Shown: positions 15,570 through 23,963, counted from the stretch's first letter. The stretch is DNA of 33,590 nt from Mucilaginibacter sp. (GCF_028288105.1 NZ_JAQBOI010000006.1:1-33590); one strand, 5' to 3'. The notes: generated by a model from the sequence alone, not told the origin. Program-made: numbers and translations.

Positions 15570-15589
15570 TGCAGGCCAAAAGGCCTGTA
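15570..15589 (+). terminator. Intercistronic hairpin before the TonB receptor
   Basis: TGCAGGCC (15570-15577) pairs with GGCCTGTA (15582-15589) around AAAA, with one G-U. No U tract follows. It is another compact GC hairpin in a gap between co-directional genes, 35 nt before the next ATG. Confidence 0.5.
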
Positions 15590-15624
15590 CGCAATACCCC
15601 TTTGTCTAAACTTAACTTACAAAC

Positions 15625-18396
15625 ATGAAACGATTTATACTATATATATTATTTTTAAGCCTCATTTACGGGCAACATGCATTTGCTCAGCAGGGCAGGC
15701 GAGTAACCGGTGTGGTTACCTCTGCGGATGACAGCCAACCATTGCCGGGCGTATCCGTGCTGGTAAAAGGTACCGGCGAAGGCGTAGTAACCAAAACAGA
15801 CGGTACATTTGAGCTTAACATCAGCACTGGTAAATACCTTGTTTTTTCGTTTGTTGGGTACGAAACGCAGGAAATTTACATCGATGGCATCCGTAAGTTT
15901 GAGGTGGCCCTTAAACCAAAGGGTAACCAGTTAGGCGACGTACAGATCATCGGCTCACGTAATGCCAACCGTACCAAGCTAAACTCGGCCAACCCGGTTG
16001 ATGTTATCGATATAAAGGCCTTGCAAGAGAGCAGTCCGCAGGTAAGCGTTACGCAATTGCTGCAGTATGTATCGCCATCTTTTCATTCATCAGTATCTGG
16101 TGGGGGCGATGCGGCATCGGCAACTTCAACCGCGCAACTGCGTGGTTTAGGTGTAGACCAATTACTTGTGCTGATAAATGGTAAACGCCGCCACAAAAGC
16201 TCTAACATTAGCTGGGGTGGCCTGGGCAACGGCGCTACCGGGTACGATTTAAACTCCATCCCAACAGGCTCAATTGAGCGGATAGAGATTTTGCGTGATG
16301 GCGCTGCTGCCCAATATGGCTCTGACGCTATTGCCGGAGTAATAAACATCGTACTAAAGAAAACCACCGATCAGCTAACGCTTAATTCTACAGCCAGTAG
16401 TCGCCGCCGGGGGGACGGTATTACCACACGTACCAGTAGTAATTATGGCGTTAAGCTCGGTGACAAAGGCGGTTTCCTGAACGTGACCGGCGAGTTTGCG
16501 ACCCAGGCGGTTTCCCTGCCAGTGGGAAAGGATGAATCGGGGTTATATATTGGCCCTGCATATGGTGGTGGCGCCAATACCCGTGGTTTCGATCAGATCT
16601 ATACCAAAGAGATAGATGATGCCATTATCAAATCGAGAGGGATAGACCGCCATTATTTCGACCAGCGCGGTAGTACCAATAAAGCTATTGATGGCTTGCT
16701 TTTCTTTAATGCCGCTGTGCCATTGAAACAGGATGTTGAACTGTATTCTTTTGGTGGCATAAGTCAGCGTAATTCGCAATTTACAGCTGTGTACCGCCTA
16801 CCGGGATGGACAGAGCGTAACAACACCTTCATATATCCTGATGGATTTTTACCGGCAATGGATAACATCATTTCAGATAAATCATTCGCGGTGGGGGTAA
16901 AAGCCAAAGTACGCGGATGGAATGTTGATATATCTAACGTTTATGGTAACAATAGCTTCGGCAATGTAATAACCAACTCGTTAAATGCAAGTTACGGTTT
17001 ACGTACACCACGCAAATTTGATGCGGGCAGCTATAGCGCCAGCCAAAACACAGGTAGCTTGGATTTTAGCCGGTATTTCGATAAAATACTAAAAGGAGTA
17101 AACATCGCTTTTGGTGGACAGTATCGCGTAGAAACCTATCGCATAAATGCAGGGGAAGAGGCGTCTTATTCAAAAGCTGATCTGAGACAGATCTATGGTG
17201 TTGATACCACTTCTGGCGGTATTATCTATAATACATCGTTAGGGCAAACGCCATTAAATGGCTTATCGCCCGGCTCACAAATCCACGCTGGTTTCAGGCC
17301 AAGTAACGAGGTGAATGTCAACCGGTCTATTTCTGCAGGCTATGCCGATGTCGAAGTGAATGCAACTAATGCGTGGTTGTTATCAGGCGCATTAAGGGTA
17401 GAGAACTACTCAGACTTTGGAAGCGTATTTACCTACAAAGCCGCAACCCGATATAAATTCGCCGACTTTTTAAGCGTTCGCGGATCCATTAACACGGGTT
17501 TCCGTGCGCCCGATCTGGCACAATTTTATTATACGGAAACATCAACCACATTCCAAAACGGTGTGGCTATTGACCAGGTTACCGCCAATAACGAGAACCC
17601 GGCTACCAAGGCATTAGGTATCCCCACCTTAACACCCGAACGTTCTAAAGGATATACTGCTGGTATCACCTCATCGCCTATACCAAACTTTGAATTAACG
17701 GTAGATGCTTATAAAATAGATATCCGCGATAGGGTAGGGAACACCGGGCGCTTTTCGGCAACTGATACAAACTTACCTGCCGATGTTAGGGCACTGTTTG
17801 TGCAAACGGGTACGGTGCAAGCCAAGTTCTTCTACAATTCGTTTAGTACCAGTACTAAGGGCGTAGAGCTTACAGGTAGTTATAAGTACACCTTCGCGAA
17901 CGGCGCGAAAGCTACTTTGTTAGTTGGCGCAAACTTCCTGGAAACCAAACTAACCAAAGTAAATACCCCAAAAGGGTTGGAAGCTTACCGCTATATCATA
18001 TTTGATGAATCGGAAAAAGCGCGCGTAACAAGTAATATCCCATCAAAGAAAATCACCTTGCAGGGAACTTATGGCATTGATAGGTTGAACGTCCTGTTGC
18101 GTACAGTATATTTTGGATCGGTAGTTTCGGTTACCCAGCTTAACGCCAACTTCCCTAAACCCGATTATTACTATCAATCGTTTAGTCCCGTTTGGATAAC
18201 CGACCTGTCCGCAAGTTATGCGGTATCTAACAACCTGTCGGCCACTATTGGCGCTAACAATCTGTTCAACATACTGGGCGACTACACCATCCCGGCACCG
18301 GGCAGCAACATCACCAGGAACCCCGGCCCGGGTGCAACACAGGCAGGAACCAATACAGGCGTACAGCCATTTGTAAGATTATCAGCAAAATTTTAG
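15625..18396 (+). CDS. TonB-dependent receptor, no STN domain
   Basis: A 923-aa outer-membrane protein. Signal peptide about 1-22 (ILYILFLSLIYGQHAFAQ), carboxypeptidase-regulatory-like domain about 27-105 (VTGVVTSADDSQPLPGVSVL), a plug at about 125-240 with SIERIEILRDGAAAQYGSDA followed by IAGVINIVL, and a barrel with a TonB-receptor C-terminus (FVRLSAKF). It is shorter than SusC and lacks a SusD partner; the plug is of the type seen in receptors for metal chelates or small organic ligands. It is followed by a DUF4397-like lipoprotein and a secreted superoxide dismutase. The sulfur-responsive leader upstream suggests a sulfur compound, or iron/heme for the peroxidase and dismutase; both are inference. 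Confidence 0.92.
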   Translation: MKRFILYILFLSLIYGQHAFAQQGRRVTGVVTSADDSQPLPGVSVLVKGTGEGVVTKTDGTFELNISTGKYLVFSFVGYETQEIYIDGIRKFEVALKPKGNQLGDVQIIGSRNANRTKLNSANPVDVIDIKALQESSPQVSVTQLLQYVSPSFHSSVSGGGDAASATSTAQLRGLGVDQLLVLINGKRRHKSSNISWGGLGNGATGYDLNSIPTGSIERIEILRDGAAAQYGSDAIAGVINIVLKKTTDQLTLNSTASSRRRGDGITTRTSSNYGVKLGDKGGFLNVTGEFATQAVSLPVGKDESGLYIGPAYGGGANTRGFDQIYTKEIDDAIIKSRGIDRHYFDQRGSTNKAIDGLLFFNAAVPLKQDVELYSFGGISQRNSQFTAVYRLPGWTERNNTFIYPDGFLPAMDNIISDKSFAVGVKAKVRGWNVDISNVYGNNSFGNVITNSLNASYGLRTPRKFDAGSYSASQNTGSLDFSRYFDKILKGVNIAFGGQYRVETYRINAGEEASYSKADLRQIYGVDTTSGGIIYNTSLGQTPLNGLSPGSQIHAGFRPSNEVNVNRSISAGYADVEVNATNAWLLSGALRVENYSDFGSVFTYKAATRYKFADFLSVRGSINTGFRAPDLAQFYYTETSTTFQNGVAIDQVTANNENPATKALGIPTLTPERSKGYTAGITSSPIPNFELTVDAYKIDIRDRVGNTGRFSATDTNLPADVRALFVQTGTVQAKFFYNSFSTSTKGVELTGSYKYTFANGAKATLLVGANFLETKLTKVNTPKGLEAYRYIIFDESEKARVTSNIPSKKITLQGTYGIDRLNVLLRTVYFGSVVSVTQLNANFPKPDYYYQSFSPVWITDLSASYAVSNNLSATIGANNLFNILGDYTIPAPGSNITRNPGPGATQAGTNTGVQPFVRLSAKF

Positions 18397-18416
18397 ATCA
18401 TTTAAGAACAGAACAC

Positions 18417-19325
18417 ATGAAAATCATCGATCATATTATAAAGAAATTAGCGAGGCTAAAAAGTTTACCCCGCCTTAAGTACGCGTATGCATTAAGCGGA
18501 TTAATATTGCTTTCGGCATCATGCAAAAAAACAGATTACCTGGACACAGATAATTCGCAAAGGCCGCCATTAAGCGCGAAGGTAAAACTGGTAAACGCGC
18601 TAAGCACCACCCCTCCATTAAACTTTTTAGATTTTACGCGGCAAATAAATGCCACTTTGGTTACGCATAATGCCGCTACAGATTATTTAGATACCCAATT
18701 TGGTAAAGTGCAGTTTAATACCACAGAAGGCAGCAATACCAGCTACAAATCATCGTATGTGTTTGGCGGAAGTGCCAACTTTGTCCAGGAGAATGATAAA
18801 TCATCATTCTCGGGCCCTAATGGCCCCATAGCCGATTTCTACCATACGTTATTCGCGGTAGCTAAACGTAAACCCAGTAAGGTAAACCCGGGTAACCGCG
18901 ACAGCTTGATCTTAGTTTATGATGATCTGACTGTGCCTGCATCCGGCAAAGCCAAGGTGCGTTTTGCAAACTTCTCGCCCGATGCACCAAATGTAAACTT
19001 CAGCGCTGTGGGCAGCACTGCTATATTCACTAATGTAGGCTATGGTAGCTTTGGTGACCAAACGGTACTTACTTACGATGCTGCAGGTAAAGGGCCGGCA
19101 ACAATCCCCGGCTTAACCTGGAAAACTTTAGGGCCATTTAAAGAAATAAATGCCACCTCGGCCGTAGCTTTCGAGATCCGGAATAGCACTACAAATACGG
19201 TTATCCCTGTAACGGGTACCACTTTAAATAGCGTAACGTTTGAGGCAGGTAAAATTTACACCATATTTATAAACGGAACGGTAGCAGCAGGTACGCTTGG
19301 TGCAACAATTATAACCCATAATTAG
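18417..19325 (+). CDS. DUF4397-like lipoprotein
   Basis: A 302-aa lipoprotein with an unusually long basic n-region and a lipobox LSASC (Cys36, then KK). The middle has KAKVRFANFSPDAPNVNFSA, the hallmark of the DUF4397 beta-sandwich family, and the C-terminus has FEAGKIYTIFINGTVAAG, which is also typical of it. It starts 20 nt after the TonB receptor and so is very likely its co-expressed partner at the cell surface. The family's biochemical function is unknown; substrate capture or adhesion are possible. Confidence 0.85.
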   Translation: MKIIDHIIKKLARLKSLPRLKYAYALSGLILLSASCKKTDYLDTDNSQRPPLSAKVKLVNALSTTPPLNFLDFTRQINATLVTHNAATDYLDTQFGKVQFNTTEGSNTSYKSSYVFGGSANFVQENDKSSFSGPNGPIADFYHTLFAVAKRKPSKVNPGNRDSLILVYDDLTVPASGKAKVRFANFSPDAPNVNFSAVGSTAIFTNVGYGSFGDQTVLTYDAAGKGPATIPGLTWKTLGPFKEINATSAVAFEIRNSTTNTVIPVTGTTLNSVTFEAGKIYTIFINGTVAAGTLGATIITHN

Positions 19326-19357
19326 TTATAGTAGAGTACATTTATAAAAACATCATC

Positions 19358-20092
19358 ATGGAAAATAATAGCAGAAGAAAATTCATTAGTAATACCTTAA
19401 CTGCAACCGTAGCCGTTGCGGTAGGCGCGCCCTTGATATTAAATAGTAATCCGGCGTCGGCAGCAACAAATAGTATTTTTAACCCCGCCGAGCCTTTTAA
19501 ATTTACGCAGGTACCGCTGCCATTTAAATATGCCGACCTGGAACCAAGTATAGACGCGCTGACTAACGAGATCCATTACACCAAGCACCATACGGCCTAC
19601 ATCAAGAATGTAAACGATGCCATTATAGCCGAGAAGATTCCCTATACTACAGAAAAGGAATTTTTTGCCAATGCATCAAAGCTATCTGCCAAAGCCCGTA
19701 ACAATGCAGGTGGCGCCTGGAACCACAACTTTTTTTGGGAAAGCCTGAAAGCACCCGGAGCAACCGGTCCTGATGGTAAGCTAAAAGATGCGCTAACGTC
19801 GGCATTTGGTTCGGTTGATAAGTTTAAGGAGGAGTTTGGCAAGGCAGCACTGGGTCGTTTTGGTTCGGGCTGGGCATGGTTGGTTAATGATGGCGGTAAG
19901 CTTAAAATAGGTTCAACAGCCAACCAGGACAACCCATGGTTTGATAATTCGGAACTGAAGGGCACACCGCTTTTAGGCCTTGATGTTTGGGAACACGCCT
20001 ACTATCTGAAATATCAAAACAAACGCGCCGATTATATTACCAATTTTTGGAATGTGGTTAACTGGGAACAGGTTGCTAAAAGGTTAGGATAA
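19358..20092 (+). CDS. Tat-exported superoxide dismutase (Mn/Fe family)
   Basis: A 244-aa Fe/Mn superoxide dismutase that turns superoxide into O2 and H2O2. The N-terminus NSRRKFISNTLTATVAVAVG is a twin-arginine signal, so the folded, metal-loaded enzyme is exported. All four metal ligands are visible: His73 (NEIHYTKHH), the His in AWNHNFFWE, and Asp and His in GLDVWEHAYYLKYQN. The active-site Gln lies in the C-terminal domain (GSTANQDNPW), which favours manganese; a cambialistic enzyme is possible. It starts 32 nt after the DUF4397 lipoprotein and closes the envelope redox set; the peroxidase upstream can remove the H2O2 it makes. Confidence 0.93.
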   Translation: MENNSRRKFISNTLTATVAVAVGAPLILNSNPASAATNSIFNPAEPFKFTQVPLPFKYADLEPSIDALTNEIHYTKHHTAYIKNVNDAIIAEKIPYTTEKEFFANASKLSAKARNNAGGAWNHNFFWESLKAPGATGPDGKLKDALTSAFGSVDKFKEEFGKAALGRFGSGWAWLVNDGGKLKIGSTANQDNPWFDNSELKGTPLLGLDVWEHAYYLKYQNKRADYITNFWNVVNWEQVAKRLG

Positions 20093-20125
20093 AAACGCTT
20101 TTAATAATTGATTACTGATTACAGC

Positions 20126-20160
20126 ACCTTATAATTATTATTGCATAATAATTATAAGGT
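20126..20160. promoter_or_regulatory. 15-bp perfect inverted repeat abutting the regulator ATG
   Basis: ACCTTATAATTATTA (20126-20140) and TAATAATTATAAGGT (20146-20160) are exact reverse complements around TTGCA, and the ATG of the response regulator starts at 20161. TATTATTGCA inside it is one base off the TAnnTTTG -7 box, so the dyad could cover a promoter and serve as an autoregulatory operator. As RNA it would form a 16-bp hairpin against the start codon. No T tract follows, so it is not a standard terminator of the dismutase unit. Confidence 0.65.
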
Positions 20161-21483
20161 ATGCAAGCAACCATCCTGATCATTGATGATGAAAAAAAAC
20201 TGAACGATCTGCTCTCGCGTATCATTGGTTTGGAAGGGTTTCGTGTAATTCAGGCCTATAATGGCAAGGATGGCATTAAATTACTGGAGCAGCAGGATGT
20301 GCTTGTGGTATTAAGCGATGTAAAGTTACCCGATGCCAACGGGGTAGACCTTGTAAAAACCATCAAAGCAAAAAAGCCCTATGTAGAGGTAATAAACCTT
20401 ACCGCTTACGGTACTATTAATGATGGCGTACAAGCTATCAAAAATGGCGCGTTCAACTACATTGTTAAGGGCGATGATAACGATAAGATAATCCCATTAC
20501 TAAACCAGGCGGTTGAAAAAGCGCAGCTACAGCAAAATGCTTTTAATGCTGATAAAAAGGTAAGCGGAAAATTCAGTTTCTCGCAGATAATTGGTCAGTC
20601 TAAATCTATTGTTGAGGCCGTTGACCTTGCCCGTAAGGTGGCCGCTACCGATACCACCGTTTTGCTCTTGGGCGAAACAGGTACGGGTAAGGAGGTATTT
20701 GCATCGGCTATACATTATGAGAGCCAGCGCAGGCAAATGCCATTTGTAGCTATTAACTGCAGCAGTTTTACCGGCGAACTTTTAGAAAGCGAACTATTTG
20801 GCTATAAAGCAGGCGCCTTTACCGGAGCCGTTAAAGATAAAAAAGGACTATTTGAAGAAGCTCATCACGGCAGTATTTTCCTGGATGAGATTGGCGAAAT
20901 GAGCCTTGAACTGCAGGCCAAACTTTTACGTGTACTGGAAAGTAAAACTTTTATTAAGCTGGGCGATACACAAACCACCAAGGTTAACATCCGCATTATG
21001 GCGGCAACGAACCGCGATCTGCAAAAAGAAGCGGAGGAAGGAAAGTTCAGGCTTGATCTTTTTTACCGATTATCTGTTTTCACTATTGCCCTGCCCTCGC
21101 TTAACGAACGCAAAGAAGACATTGAGCTGCTGGCTAAATACTACCTTAAATTTTTTACTGATAAAGCAGGCCGATCTGTTAAAATGAGTGATGAGTTTTT
21201 AAATCTGCTTAAACGCCATCAATGGAAGGGCAACATCCGCGAGCTTAAGAATGTTATTGAACGTTCGGTTATCCTTGCTGAGGATAGTCTTACCCTGGAT
21301 ACACTGCCACCTCAATTTAATATTCAAAATGTGGATAGTAACTCGCTTGATCTGCAGAGCATCGAAAAACAGCACATTGGTAAAGTGCTGACCTACACAA
21401 AAGGTAATAAAACCGAAACCGCGCGCTTGCTGGGCATTGGCCTAACTACGCTTTATAGAAAGATAGACGAGTACGGTTTGTAA
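20161..21483 (+). CDS. Sigma-54-dependent NtrC-type response regulator
   Basis: A 440-aa regulator with three domains. The receiver (1-118) has the acidic pair in LIIDDE and phospho-acceptor Asp53 (LSDVKLPD). The AAA+ domain (about 143-375) has Walker A GETGTGKE, the sigma-54 contact motif GAFTGA, Walker B IFLDEIGEM and an arginine-rich sensor region. The C-terminus has a Fis-type helix-turn-helix (KTETARLLGIGLTTLYRKID). It should activate sigma-54 promoters when phosphorylated. No OmpR-type KdpE is found in the window, and two Kdp sensor proteins lie at the other end of the kdp cluster, so this protein probably replaces KdpE. A possible binding array lies about 200 nt after its stop, before kdpF. 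Confidence 0.93.
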   Translation: MQATILIIDDEKKLNDLLSRIIGLEGFRVIQAYNGKDGIKLLEQQDVLVVLSDVKLPDANGVDLVKTIKAKKPYVEVINLTAYGTINDGVQAIKNGAFNYIVKGDDNDKIIPLLNQAVEKAQLQQNAFNADKKVSGKFSFSQIIGQSKSIVEAVDLARKVAATDTTVLLLGETGTGKEVFASAIHYESQRRQMPFVAINCSSFTGELLESELFGYKAGAFTGAVKDKKGLFEEAHHGSIFLDEIGEMSLELQAKLLRVLESKTFIKLGDTQTTKVNIRIMAATNRDLQKEAEEGKFRLDLFYRLSVFTIALPSLNERKEDIELLAKYYLKFFTDKAGRSVKMSDEFLNLLKRHQWKGNIRELKNVIERSVILAEDSLTLDTLPPQFNIQNVDSNSLDLQSIEKQHIGKVLTYTKGNKTETARLLGIGLTTLYRKIDEYGL

Positions 21484-21679
21484 ATATCGTCCAAATAAAT
21501 TGTCAGTCTGACTTATCAAATCCCGTGGCCTTTGAAGGTGCAATGACAGATCTTTGCAGCGGGGGAGGAGGGTGACCGGCTATATTATAGTGCATGTTTG
21601 CCTGTGCTTGGTTTGGATTTAATGGTGACGTTATTTCGTCAGTAGCTTATTTTTAAATTAATCATTATCAGTTATTTAT

Positions 21680-21717
21680 GTGTTCACGATGGCGTTCACG
21701 GCCGTGAACGTGAACAC
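21680..21717. promoter_or_regulatory. Four-half-site palindromic array upstream of kdp
   Basis: GTGTTCAC (21680-21687), a 6-bp spacer, the perfect 16-bp palindrome GTTCACGGCCGTGAAC (21694-21709) and GTGAACAC (21710-21717). The outer pair is also an exact inverted repeat, giving four GTTCAC half-sites, two in each direction. Nested dyads 100-350 bp upstream of an operon are what NtrC-family activators bind as enhancers. A -24/-12 sigma-54 promoter was looked for between here and 22015; only candidates with spacing one base too long were seen. The 21484-21679 stretch before it shows nothing else. Confidence 0.6.
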
Positions 21718-21789
21718 TTCTCACGCCATTTACCAACAATTTGTCACCATGACACGCTTATTTAAAAGCGATGATAAATGTATCAACCC

Positions 21790-21907
21790 TTTGCATCTTC
21801 GCGCGAAATAAAAACCTCTGTGCTTTTCCCTCCGTTACCTCTGTGGTTAAATCTAAACAATCTTCCAAAACGATAATCAACCCTTCCAAAATGGAAGGGT
21901 TTTTTGT
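21790..21907 (+). ncRNA. Candidate small RNA or attenuated leader containing a dispersed-type repeat
   Basis: CTTTGCATC (from 21789) resembles the 3' half of a Bacteroidota -7 promoter, and a strong terminator ends about 115 nt later. Between them lies AAACCTCTGTGCTTTTCCCT and CCTCTGTGGTTAAAT, a CTCTGTG-type sequence of the sort seen dispersed in intergenic regions of this phylum. It may be a short transcript that ends before kdp, or just a repeat copy. Confidence 0.3.
21879..21907 (+). terminator. Rho-independent terminator upstream of kdp
   Basis: AACCCTTCC (21879-21887) pairs with GGAAGGGTT (21893-21901 plus following T) around AAAAT, and TTTTTT follows. It separates the response-regulator region from kdp, so the kdp promoter should lie in 21908-22014. 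That stretch has a TATCTAA/TTAGATA inverted repeat (21936-21942, 21954-21960). Confidence 0.85.
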
Positions 21908-22014
21908 TTAATGAAATCCTCATTAAATCAATAAATATCTAAATGTCAATTGCTTAGATAATTGTCTATTAAAGCGGCGTCTCTATTGGCATAGGTGATC
22001 AAAATATCAAAACA

Positions 22015-22098
22015 ATGATCACTATAATTCTCTTTCTCGCCATCCTAATTAGCTGGTGGTTCATTTTTAAATCTATCGACTGGTTCGAAAAAATCTAA
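22015..22098 (+). CDS. 27-aa single-pass membrane peptide upstream of kdpF
   Basis: The ATG frame encodes MITIILFLAILISWWFIF, then KSIDWFEKI. Residues 2-18 form one transmembrane helix ending in a Trp-Trp-Phe interface belt and a short charged tail. It lies 5 nt before kdpF and is in the same orientation, so it is very likely the first gene of the kdp transcript. KdpF itself is a single-helix lipid-like stabiliser of KdpABC; this may be a second such subunit. I do not know a named family for it. Confidence 0.7.
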   Translation: MITIILFLAILISWWFIFKSIDWFEKI

Positions 22099-22103
22099 TC
22101 AAC

Positions 22104-22181
22104 ATGATCGCATTATTCATTATCTCCATCGCGGTTTTCATATACATGATATATGTGCTGCTTAAACCCGAAAAATTTTAA
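22104..22181 (+). CDS. kdpF: KdpF, small subunit of the potassium-transporting ATPase
   Basis: A 25-aa membrane peptide, MIALFIISIAVFIYMIYVLL followed by KPEKF. The single helix and the C-terminal YxLLKPEKF are the signature of KdpF, which stabilises the KdpABC complex. It starts 5 nt after the 27-aa peptide and ends 13 nt before kdpA. Confidence 0.9.
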   Translation: MIALFIISIAVFIYMIYVLLKPEKF

Positions 22182-22194
22182 TCCTTAACACACA

Positions 22195-23913
22195 ATGAAC
22201 ACAGAACTATTTGGAATCATTGCCTCGTTTGCCCTGATGCTGGTTATCGGCATCCCGTTGGGTAAATATCTGGCAAAAATGTTTGCCGGCGAAAAGGTGT
22301 GGACAGACTTTATGAAACCTGTTGAACAAGGCATTTATAAACTGTCTGGCATTAACCCTAATGAGCCGATGAACTGGAAACAGTTTTTAAAAGCCATGAT
22401 GTGTATTAATCTTTTATGGTTAGTATACGGCTTCTTCGTATTAATGAACCAGGATAAGTTGCCCTGGAACCCTGACGGAAACCCCGGCATGACGGCTGAT
22501 CTGGCATTTAATACCATCATCAGTTTTGTGGTGAACTGTAACTTACAGCACTACAGCGGCGAAAGCGGAGCCAGTTATTTGGTGCAGCATTACATATTTA
22601 TGTTTTTGCAGTTTGTGAGTGCCGCAACCGGCATTGCCTGTGCTGTAGGTTTATTTAAAGCCTTTCGCGATAAAACCACAAACGATATTGGTAACTTCTG
22701 GAACTACTTTTTGAGGGCTATAACCCGTTTATTATTACCCTTATCAATAGTAGTCGCGTTAATATTAACATTTAATGGTACACCAAGCAGCTATGCAGGT
22801 AAAGATCAATTCATCTCCCTGCAAGGCGATACCATGCACGTATCCCGTGGGCCGGCAGCGCAATTTATCGCTATAAAACACTTGGGTACAAACGGTGGCG
22901 GTTGGTTTGGTGCAAACTCTACCCATCCGCTGGAAAACCCTAACTACCTGACTAATATTACCGAGATCGTTTCTCAAATGATCATACCCATCGCTATGGT
23001 TCTATGCTTCGGATATTTTATCCGCAGAAAAAAACTGGGTTGGGTAATTTTTGGGGTGATGATGATCGGCGCATTGCTCCTGCTCGTCCCGTCCATCGGC
23101 AGCGAAATAGGCGGTAATCCGGCCATAACCAAAATGGGCATAGCCCAGCCAACCGGCGCTATGGAAGGTAAAGAAGTACGCATTGGGCCAACCGCGACAG
23201 CCTTCTGGAGTACTTTCACAACTATCGTATCAACCGGTTCGGTTAACGGAATGCACGATAGCACCATGGCGCTTACCGGCTTATGGCAGCTATTGGGTAT
23301 GATGATAAATGGCTTCTTCGGCGGCTGCGGTGTGGGCGTATTAAACTACTTCATCTACCTTATTATAGCGGTGTTTATATCCGGCCTGATGGTTGGGCGA
23401 ACCCCCGAGTTTTTGGGTCACAAGGTAGAGGCGCGCGAGGTAAAGATCGCCGCTTTAATAACCCTGTTAAGTCCGCTGCTTATTATGGCGGGTACGGCTA
23501 TAGCTGCGTTTGTATTCACTAATCATGGTAATGCCGATTGGGCCGTTAAGCCATCGGCGTGGTTAAACAATCCAAGTTTCCATGGTTTTAGCGAAATGCT
23601 TTACGAGATGACCTCATCTAACGCCAACAATGGCTCCGGCTTTGAAGGTTTAGGCGATAACAACATCTTCTGGAATGTAAGCACAGGTATTGTAATGATA
23701 CTTGGCAGGTTCCTGCCTATTATTGGCCCGGTGGCCATAGCAGGTTTACTTGCTCAAAAGAAATACATCCCCGAATCGGCAGGTACGCTAAAAACCGATA
23801 CCATAACCTTCGGCCTGATGACCTTCGCTGTAATACTTGTTTTAAACGCATTATCGTACTTCCCTGCTTTGGCTTTGGGCCCTATTGCAGAGTTCTTCTC
23901 AATGCATAAGTAA
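22195..23913 (+). CDS. kdpA: Potassium-transporting ATPase subunit KdpA
   Basis: A 572-aa polytopic inner-membrane protein, the K+-selective channel-like subunit of KdpFABC. Family marks seen include NLQHYSGESGASYL, KHLGTNGGGWFGANSTHPLENP, ANNGSGFEGLGDN and GRFLPIIGPVAIAG, which contain the selectivity-filter glycines of the four pore repeats. About ten transmembrane helices are visible. Length is typical. It follows kdpF by 13 nt; a 50-nt gap with a dispersed hairpin repeat separates it from kdpB. The pump scavenges K+ when external K+ is very low or the cell is under osmotic stress. Confidence 0.97.
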   Translation: MNTELFGIIASFALMLVIGIPLGKYLAKMFAGEKVWTDFMKPVEQGIYKLSGINPNEPMNWKQFLKAMMCINLLWLVYGFFVLMNQDKLPWNPDGNPGMTADLAFNTIISFVVNCNLQHYSGESGASYLVQHYIFMFLQFVSAATGIACAVGLFKAFRDKTTNDIGNFWNYFLRAITRLLLPLSIVVALILTFNGTPSSYAGKDQFISLQGDTMHVSRGPAAQFIAIKHLGTNGGGWFGANSTHPLENPNYLTNITEIVSQMIIPIAMVLCFGYFIRRKKLGWVIFGVMMIGALLLLVPSIGSEIGGNPAITKMGIAQPTGAMEGKEVRIGPTATAFWSTFTTIVSTGSVNGMHDSTMALTGLWQLLGMMINGFFGGCGVGVLNYFIYLIIAVFISGLMVGRTPEFLGHKVEAREVKIAALITLLSPLLIMAGTAIAAFVFTNHGNADWAVKPSAWLNNPSFHGFSEMLYEMTSSNANNGSGFEGLGDNNIFWNVSTGIVMILGRFLPIIGPVAIAGLLAQKKYIPESAGTLKTDTITFGLMTFAVILVLNALSYFPALALGPIAEFFSMHK

Positions 23914-23963
23914 AGCCTCACCCCAAACCCCTCTCCGATAGAGAGGGGCTTTAAAAAAACACA
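23914..23963. repeat. Dispersed hairpin repeat between kdpA and kdpB
   Basis: CCTCACCCCAAACCCCTCTC followed by CGATA and GAGAGGGG forms an 8-bp perfect stem (23928-23935 with 941-948). Sequences of the CCTCACCCCnnnCCCCTCTC type are scattered through many Bacteroidota genomes. As RNA the hairpin could act as an intercistronic stabiliser. Confidence 0.7.

Noticed and set aside
21523-21998. Possible sigma-54 -24/-12 promoters (TGGCCTTTGAAGGTGCA, CGGCGTCTCTATTGGCA)
   Set aside because: GG-to-GC spacing is one base too long in each; not reported as promoters.
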